Below, one piece after another: positions 25,814-35,855 of a DNA stretch of 64,000 bases. The translations under genes were made by a program, and so were the position numbers. The notes under the pieces are model-generated. The model was not told the DNA's origin and made no database searches. It worked only from the letters and a program-made list of their open reading frames with translations. Source of the stretch: Cystobasidium ongulense (lineage: Eukaryota > Basidiomycota > Cystobasidiomycetes > Cystobasidiales > Cystobasidiaceae); the NCBI GenBank assembly GCA_022835595.1, contig BQUP01000008.1, positions 62,001 through 126,000 of the forward strand. The letters are read 5' to 3'. Each line of letters begins with the position of its first letter. The stretch's first letter is position 1.

Positions 25814-26941
25814 ATGGATAAAAGAAAGCCGCAGCTGTCAGGTCTCCTCTCTCTGCCGACGGGAGCCCACCTCAAGATACGATACTACACCAAAACGCTC
25901 TCTGATCATGTCAACTTCAGCTTGACTTGTCGAACAATCTACGCTTTATACGACAGCAGCTTCTGGGAGTTTGCCTGTGCAAGTGCAGGATACGGAATGA
26001 AGATAGCACGTCCCGACCAACTGCACAAGCTAAAGAACAAGAAAGATCAGCTTTGGCCGTGGGCTGGCTTGGCCCGGATCATCGTCAAAGACCGTGCTTT
26101 CTTCGGACCTTATACAATAAACGAAAATGTTCGCGATGATAGTGCGTTATCTTGCATACTACAATTACCGTCGACTTACCATTTCTTTCCACTGCGTCTC
26201 GTGAACGCGCACTGCCTATTGCAGCCGTTATACAAAGCGAAGCCGAGCCCAATGCTCTTACCAAACCTGCTGTCTTGACGGCCGCACAAGTCGGTGGGCT
26301 GGACGCGAGAAGCCGGCTGCAGGTCACTCAATTGAATATATACGATACAGGCACCTGCGTTATCTACGCACGGTTTGCTATGGTCTTGACTTTGGATGGG
26401 GATCACGTAGATGAGACACCGCTAGTAGACCATCCCTTCCTAGCGAATCGTTTTATGATCATCCCTCCATGCAATGAGCTCTACGTTCATACCGGGTCTG
26501 GTGTACCGTATTCGCCTGGCTCTGAAGATGCCGTCGACAGTCCTAGTGACGAGCTCCAAGTGGCACCTCCCCGGACCCTCGTAATCAAGAATGAGCATGG
26601 TGTGACCGTTGGGGACATTTATCTTAAGTTCGCTGAAGAGTACGCGCGTACCCATTCTGTTCCCTGCTGGATTACAGTTGACCATGATCCCGTTGCAGCC
26701 TTTGTAGACATGGCTGCCCCTCCCATGTGGGTGATATAATGAGGGTGTGAGCATGCGAATTTTTGAATCGCGCTAATCCTACGCATCTTACACGAACAGC
26801 GCGACTTCGACCAGTATGGCTCTCGTACTCTCTTCTTCGTATACGTCCAGTCAAAGTACTGACATACATCTTTGCGCCTGACCCAGAAACTTCGTGGGCT
26901 TTGAATTGCAAGGAAGCACGCTCTGTGCCGAGTGGGAGTAG
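25814..26941 (+). CDS. Tandem F-box-like family, copy 1 (279 residues, five exons)
   Basis: Exons: 25814-26141, 26225-26639, 26699-26726, 26800-26813 and 26887-26941. These join in frame to a stop at 26939. Exon 1 holds an F-box-like fold (GLLSLPTGAHLKIRYYTKTL, DHVNFSLTCRTIYALYDS, SFWEFACASAGYGMKIARP) and a conserved QLWPWAGLARIIV block. Exon 2 encodes the variable half with DHPFLANRFMIIPPCNEL and HGVTVGDIYLKFAE. Exon 3 gives the CRHGCPSH motif, exon 4 is 14 nt, and exon 5 ends FVGFELQGSTLCAEWE. The exon structure is supported because the two neighbouring copies have the same junctions, phases and exon 4/5 lengths. The C-terminal part loosely resembles basidiomycete DUF6699-type domains. A role as SCF substrate receptor is only an inference from the F-box. 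Confidence 0.75.
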
Positions 26942-27185
26942 AGCTGTGGCGTATATTAAGTGCGAATATACGGGTAAGACAGGGAACAGGGCGAATGAGC
27001 CATTTGATACGGAAAGAAAACCCTCTTTTGGCGCATTGCGGCTCCAGCAATTTGCTACACAATACTTTTAGAACCACCACAAATGCATTCTTGAGGATTA
27101 AATATACTTCTTGCATGGGCGTTGTAATTGTAGATACATCTGACTTTAGTTGAGTAGACCCATTTTTGCAGTTGCGCTGCTTCCC

Positions 27186-27208
27186 GCCACCGCGACGCTC
27201 GGACCGCT
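27186..27208 (+). promoter_or_regulatory. Conserved promoter core of F-box array, copy 2
   Basis: This 23-base core (GCCACCGCGACGC plus CTCGGACCGCT) is identical to 28649-28671. It sits 76 bases before the ATG, inside a longer similar block that begins with a T run and TTTTTGCA and ends GATCTGT. Conservation of upstream DNA between diverged paralogs suggests a transcription-factor site or core promoter, but recent common origin alone could also explain it. Confidence 0.5.
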
Positions 27209-27283
27209 GAGATCTGTTGTGGAACGCATGACCCGACACTACGATAATCCTCTCTTTCACTCCTGCCATTTCCCGCCTGCAAC

Positions 27284-28399
27284 ATGACCGACGCTCAACA
27301 TTCTGGTCTGCTCTCTCTGCCCAAGGAAGTCCTGCTTAGGATACGATACCACACGCACTCGCTCTCGGATCATGTCAATCTCAGTTTGACTTGTAGAGCA
27401 ACCTACGCTTTGTACGACAGCAAGTTTTGGGAGTTCGCCTGTACAAGTGCAGGATACGGCATGAAAATAGCACGTCCTGATCAAGTGTACAAGCTGGAGA
27501 ACAAGAAAGACCAACTCTGGCCATGGACTGGCCTGGCCCGGATCGTCGTCAGCGACCGTGCTTTCTTCAGACCTTACAAATTCAGCGAGACTCTTGGCGA
27601 TGAAGGTGGGTCACTCTTCCTCACAAATACCATGGTCGACCTGCTAGTCACTCACTGAATCTCGCGACTGCTCGTCGTCTGCCTGCAGCCGTTATTGAAA
27701 GAGAAGCTGGACCCAAAGCCCGGAAGAAACGTACATTGCTTAAGAACACAAGATCTGACAAGGTAAAGTATCTACCAGGTTTTGTGGGATATCATACGTA
27801 CGATACTTATGACGAGGATATCTACCTACGCTTTATGGTGGATCTGGTAGCGGAGGAGAAGACCGTAGATATGGCAGCAATCTTGGATCATCCGTGCTTG
27901 GCGAACCGCTTCATAACAATTCCTCCCAGCAATGAGCTCGAAATTGACACCGGCTTGGTAGACTACCCTGACGGTCATGAAGATTATGACGAAGATATGG
28001 ATCCTGAAGACTACTTGCCGATATTTTGTCCAAACCTCTTTATCGAGAACAAGAATGGCATAACCGTTGGAGACGTATATCTGAAGTTTGGCGAGGAGTA
28101 CGCGTGTACCAATTCCTACTTCACTGGAAGGCGACTAACTGTGATCGCACTACAGAGCTCGTAGGCACAGCTGCCCTCCTGGCTACGTGAGTAAAGTGAT
28201 CAGCGAGTAGCCTAGGCAGTATGTCGATTGATCCATGCTGATTGTACCCATAACATACGACAGGGTGAGAACACGCTGTACGTTCTTTTGACTTCTTTGC
28301 ATTTCGAGTTAATTTGCTAAGTGATGTTTGTATGCCTAAACTAGAAGTTTCGTAGGCTTTAGGATACTTGGGAGAAAGCTGTCTGTAATTTGGGATTAG
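27284..28399 (+). CDS. Tandem F-box-like family, copy 2 (276 residues, five exons)
   Basis: Exons: 27284-27605, 27689-28097, 28156-28186, 28264-28277 and 28345-28399, total 831 nt in frame. The F-box exon reads GLLSLPKEVLLRIRYHTHSL, DHVNLSLTCRATYALYDS, KFWEFACTSAGYGMKIARP. Exon 2 carries LDHPCLANRFITIPPSNELE, an Asp/Glu-rich loop (YPDGHEDYDEDMDPEDY) and NGITVGDVYLKFGEE. Exon 3 encodes RRHSCPPGY, one codon longer than in the other copies. Exon 4 is the 14-nt microexon, and exon 5 ends LSFVGFRILGRKLSVIWD. Of the three intact copies, the start is preceded by the clearest copy of the shared promoter block (core at 27186-27208). Function unknown beyond the F-box-like head. Confidence 0.75.
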
Positions 28400-28648
28400 A
28401 GAGACGGTGCGCTCTGTGCGCTAGCGCGCGGTGGAGAGAAGGAGCAGGGGCTGAATCAAACGGGTACAGAAAGCAAGTCTTCTCTTGAATATTCGGTCTT
28501 GGCCGATCAGCCGTCCATCCTCTGTGTTGAACGACGGATGTATTCTGAAGTGGCTAGATACAGTTTTTGGAGTGCATCAGACCCACACGTCCATCTGGAT
28601 ATTCGTACTGTACTGCTTGACGTGTTTTTGCATTTGCCATTGCTTTAC

Positions 28649-28671
28649 GCCACCGCGACGCTCGGACCGCT
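28649..28671 (+). promoter_or_regulatory. Conserved promoter core of F-box array, copy 3
   Basis: Identical to the core before copy 2 and placed similarly (83 bases before the ATG at 28754). The flanks TTTTTGCA and GATCTGT are also shared. A partial version, CGCTTCCCGCCACCG, occurs about 100 bases before the start of decayed copy 4. Confidence 0.5.
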
Positions 28672-28753
28672 TTGATCTGTCGAGAAGCATGACGCGACGA
28701 TACAGTATTTCTCTCTTCTCCCTCTTCCACACCTGCAGTTTACCACACACAGC

Positions 28754-29860
28754 ATGTCGACTACACAAGCACCGTCTACCCTGCTCACTCTCCCAAAGGA
28801 ACTCCTCCTTAGAATACGGTACCACACCCGCTCCCTCGCAGACCACGTCAACTTCAGCTTGACCTGCAGAGCTATCTACGGTTTGTACGACAACAACTTT
28901 TGGGAGTTTGCCTGTGCCAGTGCAGGGTATGGCATGAAACTTCAACGCCCTGATCAGGTGCACAAGCTCAAAGGCAAGAAAGACCAGCTCTGGCCGTGGG
29001 CTGGATTGGCTCGGATTATCGTCAACGACCGTGCTTTCTTCAAACCTTTCCAACAGTACAAGACCCTTCCTAACTATGGTATGTCACTTTAGTAACAACT
29101 AGCATCCATGGTCTGAGCCTTTCACTATTTCGCATGAACTGTGACGGCCTATCTGCAGCCGTTCGCCAAAGAGAAGTTGGACCCAGCGCCCTCCAGAAAC
29201 CGACTGTCCTGAAGGCTACACAAGTCCACAAGCTGAAACATCCACCAAGACTCGTGTCACTGGAAAGCGAAGATACATGGGATAGTGATATCTACGCGCG
29301 CTTCGCTGCGATTCTGACTAATAACAAAAAGACAAAATCCGTCGCAATTTTGGATCACCCTTTCCTGTCGAACCGATTCATAACGACCCCTCCTATCAAC
29401 GAGCTTCGCATTGATGACGGATCGTACGACGAATATTATGCGACTCTCGACTTTTGTAGTCCCAGTGACTATTTCGAAATGGATCCTCCTCCTCCTCGAT
29501 TCATTGTCATCTCGAATGAGAACGGTGTGACCGTTGGGGATGTCTATCTCCGATATGCTGAACAGTACGTGTCTACCAGTTCCTAGATCTGTAGGAGTGC
29601 AATTGATGATGGCCCTTTCTCCAGAATGGATAAGCATGGCTGCCCGTTTCACGTGAGTTTTCGCGCTGCGCGGTGACAGTATTGTTTTGCCGGCATACTA
29701 ATTCCACGTACTTACCATTGTAGAGCGACTCACCAATGTATGTCCTTGGCCTTTTGCCTTGAAGTATGGACTTAGCTTGTTGACAACTCATTATGCACGA
29801 ATCAGGTCATTTTCAGGCTTTTATCTGAATGGCATCGTGCTTCATGTTGAGTGGGTATAA
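28754..29860 (+). CDS. Tandem F-box-like family, copy 3 (275 residues, five exons)
   Basis: Exons: 28754-29078, 29159-29564, 29625-29652, 29724-29737 and 29806-29860, total 828 nt in frame. The F-box exon reads TLLTLPKELLLRIRYHTRSL, DHVNFSLTCRAIYGLYDN, NFWEFACASAGYGMKLQRP. The QLWPWAGLARIIVNDRAFF block is nearly identical to copies 1 and 2. Exon 2 has LDHPFLSNRFITTPPINELR and NGVTVGDVYLRYAEQ. Exon 3 gives KHGCPFH, and exon 5 ends MSFSGFYLNGIVLHVEW plus Val. The first exon is clearly better conserved between copies than the second. The copy lies just before a stretch that contains a decayed duplicate of the SppA 3' end. Confidence 0.75.
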
Positions 29861-30591
29861 AGGCCAGATACAGCTGGTGCTGAGGAATGCGGGAAGGAAC
29901 TGTGGAGTAGTGCAAAGCAATCCATCTGGTGAAGATCTCAGCTTTCAAGGCTTCAATCAGACTTTGACGATACTGGTCCGCTGTCCTCCCTAGATACCCA
30001 CCCTGAAGTCGGATATAATATTCACCAGTGATGGATCCAGTGGGCATGTCAGCAGACAAGGCATTGGTGAAGACGAGAATGATCAGCAAAACTGTGAAAC
30101 TAGTGTGCTATTGCCCATGCGAAATTGCGAATACCTGCCAATGCTTCTGCGAGCTGCGCGTTTTACACAACTTACAATCACGCTCTTGCCGCAAAGCGCC
30201 CATATACGCGGTCTACTTCTTGATCTCCTCATATACCCATGCTTTGCCTCGCACCTGCGGAACCTAATACTGTCGAGCTCCCTACTCGAAGTCTTCCTAG
30301 CGACGCGCACTGCGGAAAGCCTCGAAGCCATTAGAACTTTCACGAGTTCAGCATGGCTCAATCCTGATAGGCACTTTTCAGGAAGTACGTGGCTTGTCGA
30401 AGTGTGCCCGTGGAGCGTACAATTGGCATCAATACTAAAGCAAGAGGAAAAGGAGTATGGAAGGATCTGCTGCCGCTTTCTGCCGCTTCCCGCCACCGAG
30501 CTCCGACGTTCGACGTTCGAGGTGGGAAACTCGTTCTCTTTCACTTCTTCTCCAACTTGATCTTTCTCTGCGACCTTCTCATTTCAGAAGA
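29861..30591. other. Spacer between F-box copies 3 and 4
   Basis: About 730 bases. The distal part (about 30190-30360) is a degenerate duplicate of the SppA 3' end, listed separately. A minus-strand frame at 29802-30089 begins MLIILVFTNALSADMP, a short signal-peptide-like hydrophobic start, and overlaps the last exon of copy 3; it has no recognisable homology and I do not call it a gene. The last 100 bases carry a partial promoter block for copy 4. Confidence 0.4.
30190..30360 (-). pseudogene. Decayed duplicate of the SppA gene 3' end
   Basis: This stretch aligns by eye with 32100-32250, the last exon of the SppA gene, in the same orientation. Shared words include GGTCTAC, ATACCCATGCT, CTGTC.AGCTC.CT, AGTCTTC.TAGCGAC and CGAAGCC...AG.ACTTTC in the same order and at nearly the same spacing. 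Translated on the minus strand it gives KVLMASRLSAV followed by SSRELDSI, against KVLLASWVLAV and VSSELDSLG in SppA. No catalytic part of SppA is present. It is best explained as DNA carried along when an F-box copy was duplicated together with its convergent neighbour. Degeneracy indicates an old event. Confidence 0.75.
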
Positions 30592-31702
30592 TGGATAAAT
30601 CACGCCTGTCAGTGCTACCTTCCTTTCCCAAGGAACTCTTTCTCAGGATACGTTATCACATCCACTCCCCTCGGATCATGTCAATTTCAGCTTAACTTGT
30701 CGAGCAACGTACGCTATATACGACAACACCTTTTGGGAATTTGCCTGTTCAAACGCAGGCTATGGCTTGAAAATAGCACGTCCTGACCAGCTGCACAAGC
30801 TGAAGAACAGGAAAGACCAACTTTGGCTATGGGCCGGTTTGGCTCGAATCATCGCAATGGACCGCACATACCTCAAGTGCTACGATCAATACGGAATGCT
30901 ATGCAAGCATGGTGTGTAGGATTCCCTCTCAACTGTCCATTCCACTCGTCCCTCGCGCTATCACTCGAATAAGACAGTCTGCTGACACTTACTTTTAGAC
31001 ATCTCGCAAAGAGAGGCTGGTCTCAGTGTCAACAAGGGACACTTTGTTGAGAACGCTGCGCAAGTCGACACGCTGAAGCATCCCCCGAGATTATTGGAAG
31101 TGAACACTTTCGTTACTGACAGCTGGTATGCATGCGAAATTTTTGCCATGTGTTTGTGCAATAAACTCGACCACAAGGTCAACACGCAACTCTTATTCCA
31201 CCCTTCCATAGCGAATCGATTCGCGACCATCCCACCTGTCAACGAGCTCCGAATCGATGGATGGTGTCACCAAGGAGAATACTTTGACTTGAGCGTTCTT
31301 AATACAAGCGAGGACAACATTTCGCCCTACGCCCCGCAACTTATAGTACTTACGAATCCCAGCGGTGTGACTATCGCGGACGTATATTCTAGCTATGCCG
31401 AACAGTGCGTAGCTACATCACCTGCCTCCTCCATGTTGAACCCTACTGACGAATAGTCTCCTCTTTAGCCTCCGCAGTTATGGCTGTCCCTCGAATGTAA
31501 GCTATATTAGACTTGTTTAGGCACGTATTCAGTCGGCGTGCTGACATTTTTTCAAGTGGCTTGACAAAAAATTGTAGGGTTCTCATTAGGTGAGACTGTA
31601 GATTATGAATGCATTGAGCTAATGTATAGTCATGCCGTCAAACACAGAACATACCAGAGTTTGGCTTTAAGTGGCACTTCACTCCACGCTGAATGGAGCT
31701 TT
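30592..31702 (+). pseudogene. Tandem F-box-like family, copy 4, decayed
   Basis: The copy starts MDKSRLSVLPSFPKELFLRI and follows the family through RIRYHIHS. There one base is missing relative to copies 1-3 (near 30667), so the rest of exon 1 is out of frame, although its shifted frame is still intact family sequence: DHVNFSLTCRATYAIYDN, TFWEFACSNAGYGLKIARP. Exon 2 (from about 31000) retains HPSIANRFATIPPVNELR and GVTIADVYSSYAEQ. Exon 3 retains SYGCPSN. The microexon counterpart at 31578-31589 is 12 nt, not 14, and reads a stop in phase. Exon 5 retains LALSGTSLHAEW but continues open to 31927 with a very acidic tail, where the other copies stop at once. This is a recently inactivated or recoded copy. 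Confidence 0.7.
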
Positions 31703-32074
31703 GACTACCGTTTCGATGACGAAGACGAAGAAACAGACGAAGGCGAGAATGAGCACGATGCCGAGTGGTACGAGTTTGAAGGTGCACCTGGTAATGAAGA
31801 ACTTGAGACAAGCCAATTAGGGAAATGGATACAGCATCTTGCGCCAGCGAGGACATTAAATGGGTATCTACGCCTCGACTTTTTGGATACTCAGCTTTAC
31901 GCTGTCTTCATTCCATGGCACAAGTAGAGAATGTGAAGAACGAGAGCGCCGAAAGCACATTGCAGGAAGGCAGAGAGAGTACGCAAGCTATGCCATCTGA
32001 CTCGGTCTGCTACTTATGATGCAGATGGTCCACGCCCCCTCATCTACTTAATATTTCGTTCTACAGCCACATAC
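31703..32074. other. Acidic open tail of copy 4 and convergent spacer to SppA
   Basis: The frame of the last family exon stays open to 31927 and would encode about 75 residues dominated by Asp and Glu (FDDEDEETDEGENEHDAEW), ending QLYAVFIPWHK. None of the intact copies has this extension. Beyond 31927 the sequence is the short spacer before the SppA stop. Confidence 0.35.
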
Positions 32075-35000
32075 TTATCGCAATTGCCAAGCTTGCGCCT
32101 GCGCCTTCATATGTGGTCTACCCCTCTGCTTTGCTCCGATACCCATGCTTCTTCTGACGTCTGCTAGACCCAGGCTGTCTAGCTCACTCGACACAGTCTT
32201 CGTAGCGACGGCGAGAACCCACGAAGCCAGCAGGACTTTCATGTGGTTACCTAGAGACAAAGAAGACGTCCCTTCAGGATCTGTCATGGAGTCGCCACGG
32301 CTTGTCGCCTCTTTGTATAGCTGACAGAAGCTCTTCTCCGCTGGGAATTGCTTCAAGTTGACATCGATGGGCAAGATGGCCTTGCCATCGTCGGTGACTT
32401 CGTACTTCAGGCCAGGAACGATTTGCTCCATGGCCTCAGCGTCTGTTAAGTCAGGATGGTTGTGCTTGACTTCGGATAATGAGCGTGTCTATGATAAGGA
32501 TGGCTCGGTAAGCATGAAAAGCGAAGAAGACTATACCTCCGCAGAAGGTACTACTCACTAAGAACACCTCCGCAGCAAGGGCTGCCGCGTCTCGAATGCC
32601 ACCCAAGCCATCGACAATTCCTCTACCCATAGGTCCTAGAGGTGGGACATCGAGCTCCTCCAGGATTCCTGTTTGGCGTACGACATCATTGTCTTCTAGC
32701 TCCTTGGCTGCGGGTGGTGCATACGGGGACGTTTCCTGATCTTCTGGCATCTGCACAGAAGCGGGACTCTCCTTTTCTGCCAATGCTGAGATCTCCTTCT
32801 TCTGGCTCTCTGCTTTCACTTTAAGGCGCTCAACTTCCTCCACAAGAAGCTCATAAGCCATCTGACCAGTATATACGCGACCACCTGCGAGAGAGTTGAT
32901 GAGTTCAGGGTGAATTTGACGACCTTCAACTACTCTGTTCTTAAAATCATCGTATGTCTCGTCGATGTGCTTCCTGTACCTTTCCAGGTCTCGTCCAGTC
33001 AATTCACTAGTCAAGTCGTTGGCTTTTGAACCGGTCAAGATCGTTTGGACTGTTACTTTCAGCTTGTCGGTGAATGCAGTTCCGAATGATGGGCGGACAG
33101 CGGCGACGCCTAAATCAAAAGACATCAGTCGCTTGAATCCGGCAGATTAGAACGACTGTCATCTTACCGATAGAGCCAGTTATTGTGCTCGCTGAACACA
33201 AGTGGGTCAGTAGATTCCCAGTCCTCGCGATGAAATGTACCTACGATGAGCGAGGATGGCGTCTGTATGACATGCGGCCAGATAACCTCCACTAGCAGCC
33301 GCATTACTGAAACTCGAAATGACGACTTTGCCCTTCTTTTCCCGGAGGTCCCGGACAGCTTGGTCGATTGAATCGGAATCAACAACTCCGCCACCGCCGG
33401 AATCGATTCTCAGGACAACGCAGCCGATCTTGTCGTCTTCTCCAGCTTGCCGTAAGCCTCTCACAACCTAAAAAGGATAGCACGTCAAATTGATGGGAAG
33501 TGTATGAAGTAGCTTTGTGACTGTGCCTACCGAACCGGCGTCGAAGTCACCTGACTCCCCAATGGTTCCCATTAGGTATACGACACCAACATCTAAGACA
33601 GGCTCGTCCGTCTTTCGGGACATTGCGCGATCCATGACCTTGTAATAGTGGTAGAAGCCCTGATCAAATACAAAAATTTGTTCAGTACGGTCATATTTCG
33701 GTCATATTTTAAGCTTAGCTGCCAGATTGAATTACCATCATATGGTTATCTTCGGACCCGCCGAACTCAGACTCTAAAATACTGTCAAAGATGTATGTGC
33801 GATAAGACATGCCGGTGATCTGTTGTAGACACCCCTAATTAGACATACTTCCATTACCCCAAAATAATGAGACTGACCAAGCCATTTTCAGTTGCCTCCC
33901 GGGCTGAGAAAGGTCCCTCGAACGTAAGTTTTCGAACCTGCGACACATATAAGTTAGCAGGAAGGTAAGCAACATGCAGGGATCAGCCAACGTTAAGGCA
34001 CTCTATGTCAACAAGCAGTACTCACCTTATCAAGAATCGATTGCGGTACTGGTGCGGGCACAGCAGGCACAAGGGCATCCACCCCCGAGAGATCTGAACC
34101 CTGAGATACGGCTTCCACTGACGAAGCTGACTCCGTAGCTGTTTCAGGCTCAGGTATTGAAGGTGTGCTCGTTAAAGATGTTGAAGCTACAGCCTCTTCC
34201 ATTTCTAAGGGACTAGCTGCTAGTACCTGGGATTTTGCCGGCGCATCCGACATCTCTGATTGGGCCTCTGGAGCTACTTGAGGTGCTACTCCAAAGGGGA
34301 ATGGATTGAATTGAATTTTAGGAGGCTCGACAAATCGATTTCGGGCTATTCGCTGGAGCATGAGGTCGTTCAAAGAATTGAGTAACTCTACTTGATTCTC
34401 GGTCTGAGGTTCTGAGAGTTTCTCCCTTGTGTATTGTGCCACTATTGATTTATACTCTTCTCGAGCTTCCGCTTGCACGCCAATGCCGAGCCAGTCTATC
34501 AGGCGCTTGAAGAAAGGCAGTTGCGAGCCAAGACCTGTCAGAGGCACCTCGCCAGTTGGTTGCATATACACCTGTTGATTTTCTGGTCAGTCGCGGTGCC
34601 TATATGAGGAGAAATCACCTCACCTCATTAAAATGCGAAGCTAGGGTATACTGAGCCTGACTATCGAAAGAATCTGTAAATGCTATACTTCTCCAGTTCT
34701 TCGGCCCTAATCGTTCCGACTTGACTCTATTTAGTTCTTCTATAGCATCTCCGATTTCTTCTATTTGTGCCAAGCCTAGGGAATAGCCTGCTTGTACTGT
34801 TGGAGCAGAAAGTGACGAGAAGTCGGCTACAATGCCTTTCTGGTATTTGTACGATGCGATCAGCAAACTAGGACTTGTAAGAATTGATAATTAAGAAACA
34901 TACTATGCGATCGTCTCGCATGGCCCAGTTCAAAGTCCGCACGACGTCAAAGATAGTCATTACTCGAGCAGGTTCATCGGATCCACCTGTTCCCCCAGAA

Positions 35001-35443
35001 AACAAGAGCGAATTGAGGACAGTAGTAGAGCTTTTCGCTTCGACGATTGAACCATCGTATATCTTCCAATACAAATACGTCGAATCGCGAATCTTGTCCC
35101 GCTTGCGTGCATGTAGCGCTGCTGCCGTGTAAGAATACGATGTATAGATCACGAAAGCGCCGAACAGGAAAGACCGTCTGTACTTCTTAACGAACGAGAA
35201 GCCTTTGAACGCTCTAGTACCCTGGAAAGCTTGATAACGCGCCCGAAAGCGCCCTGTACTGCCTGCATTGGTATTGCCATTGCCATTGGTATTGCTGCTG
35301 CCGGCTGACGCCTCAGCTCGCTTGTCTGCTTGAATAATCGGAGGAACAGTGACAGCTTCTTGCGCTAGCTCGGACACGCTAGCTGGAAGGGGGCGACTAG
35401 TAGTAGGCCTGCTGGAAGCAGCCTTGCCGTTGTTCGCAGCCAT
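32075..35443 (-). CDS. SppA-type (protease IV / signal peptide peptidase) serine protease, S49 family
   Basis: SppA enzymes are membrane-anchored Ser/Lys proteases that digest signal peptides and other membrane-associated peptides. The N-terminus is Ser/Asn-rich, followed by one membrane segment SFLFGAFVIYTSYSYTAAAL. The first S49 half contains KGIVADFSSLSAP and VYMQPTGEVPLTGLGSQLPF. It also carries EEYKSIVAQYTREKLSEP, where the Lys aligns with the catalytic lysine of E. coli SppA (YKSAVEPF context). The second half contains RIDSGGGGVVDSDSID, then SNAAASGGYLAACHTDAI with the nucleophile Ser, then STITGSIGV (split by two introns), and VEGRQIHPELINSLAGGRVY. Between TGQMAYEL and VDGLGGI the protein carries an extra Lys/Glu-rich, probably coiled-coil segment of about 75 residues, unusual for the family. 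The long linker (about residues 370-460) is disordered. About nine introns. Confidence 0.9.
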
Positions 35444-35855
35444 TCGGTGATGATATCGTCGAAGAGAAGTAGTTAGTTGATCGAGGTGGAACAGGCAACC
35501 GTTATTCCACAATCTGACAGGTTGACCGCAGGTCAATTGATTGCATGAAACAAACACGAAGCTTTACTCTGTGCTTCCATCCATACTTAATTAGCGCATG
35601 GCAGGCAATGCATGATTAGTAGTGCGCGCCTCCACCATGACCTGGTCGAGTTCAGCAAAGAAAGCGAGCGAAGTCATTTCAAATTACGAAGGAACAACAT
35701 ATCCGGCACTGGCTTCGCCGTCTACAGAGCTGAGCATGCTAAGGTTTTACTGTGACCCAGGTACAATATATGAGACCCAACCGGGACCTGAACTAGTCCA
35801 CTCAGCTGATCTATTTGGTCCTCGCTTTTCAATAACAAGACCAAGGAAATTACAC
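35444..35855. other. Intergenic between ankyrin gene and SppA
   Basis: About 410 bases holding the SppA promoter and the ankyrin gene 3' UTR, both minus strand. The SppA frame is open upstream to 35557 (adding MFVSCNQLTCGQPV and more), but this piece lacks family character. Confidence 0.4.

Noticed and set aside
27257-29053. Long minus-strand frames opposite the first exons of F-box copies 2 and 3 (27257-27514, 28577-29053)
   Set aside because: They are similar to each other only because the plus-strand F-box exons are conserved; they end where the plus-strand similarity ends and match no family.
29802-30089. Minus-strand frame with a signal-peptide-like start between copies 3 and 4
   Set aside because: It overlaps exon 5 of copy 3 and has no homology; the hydrophobic start alone is weak evidence.
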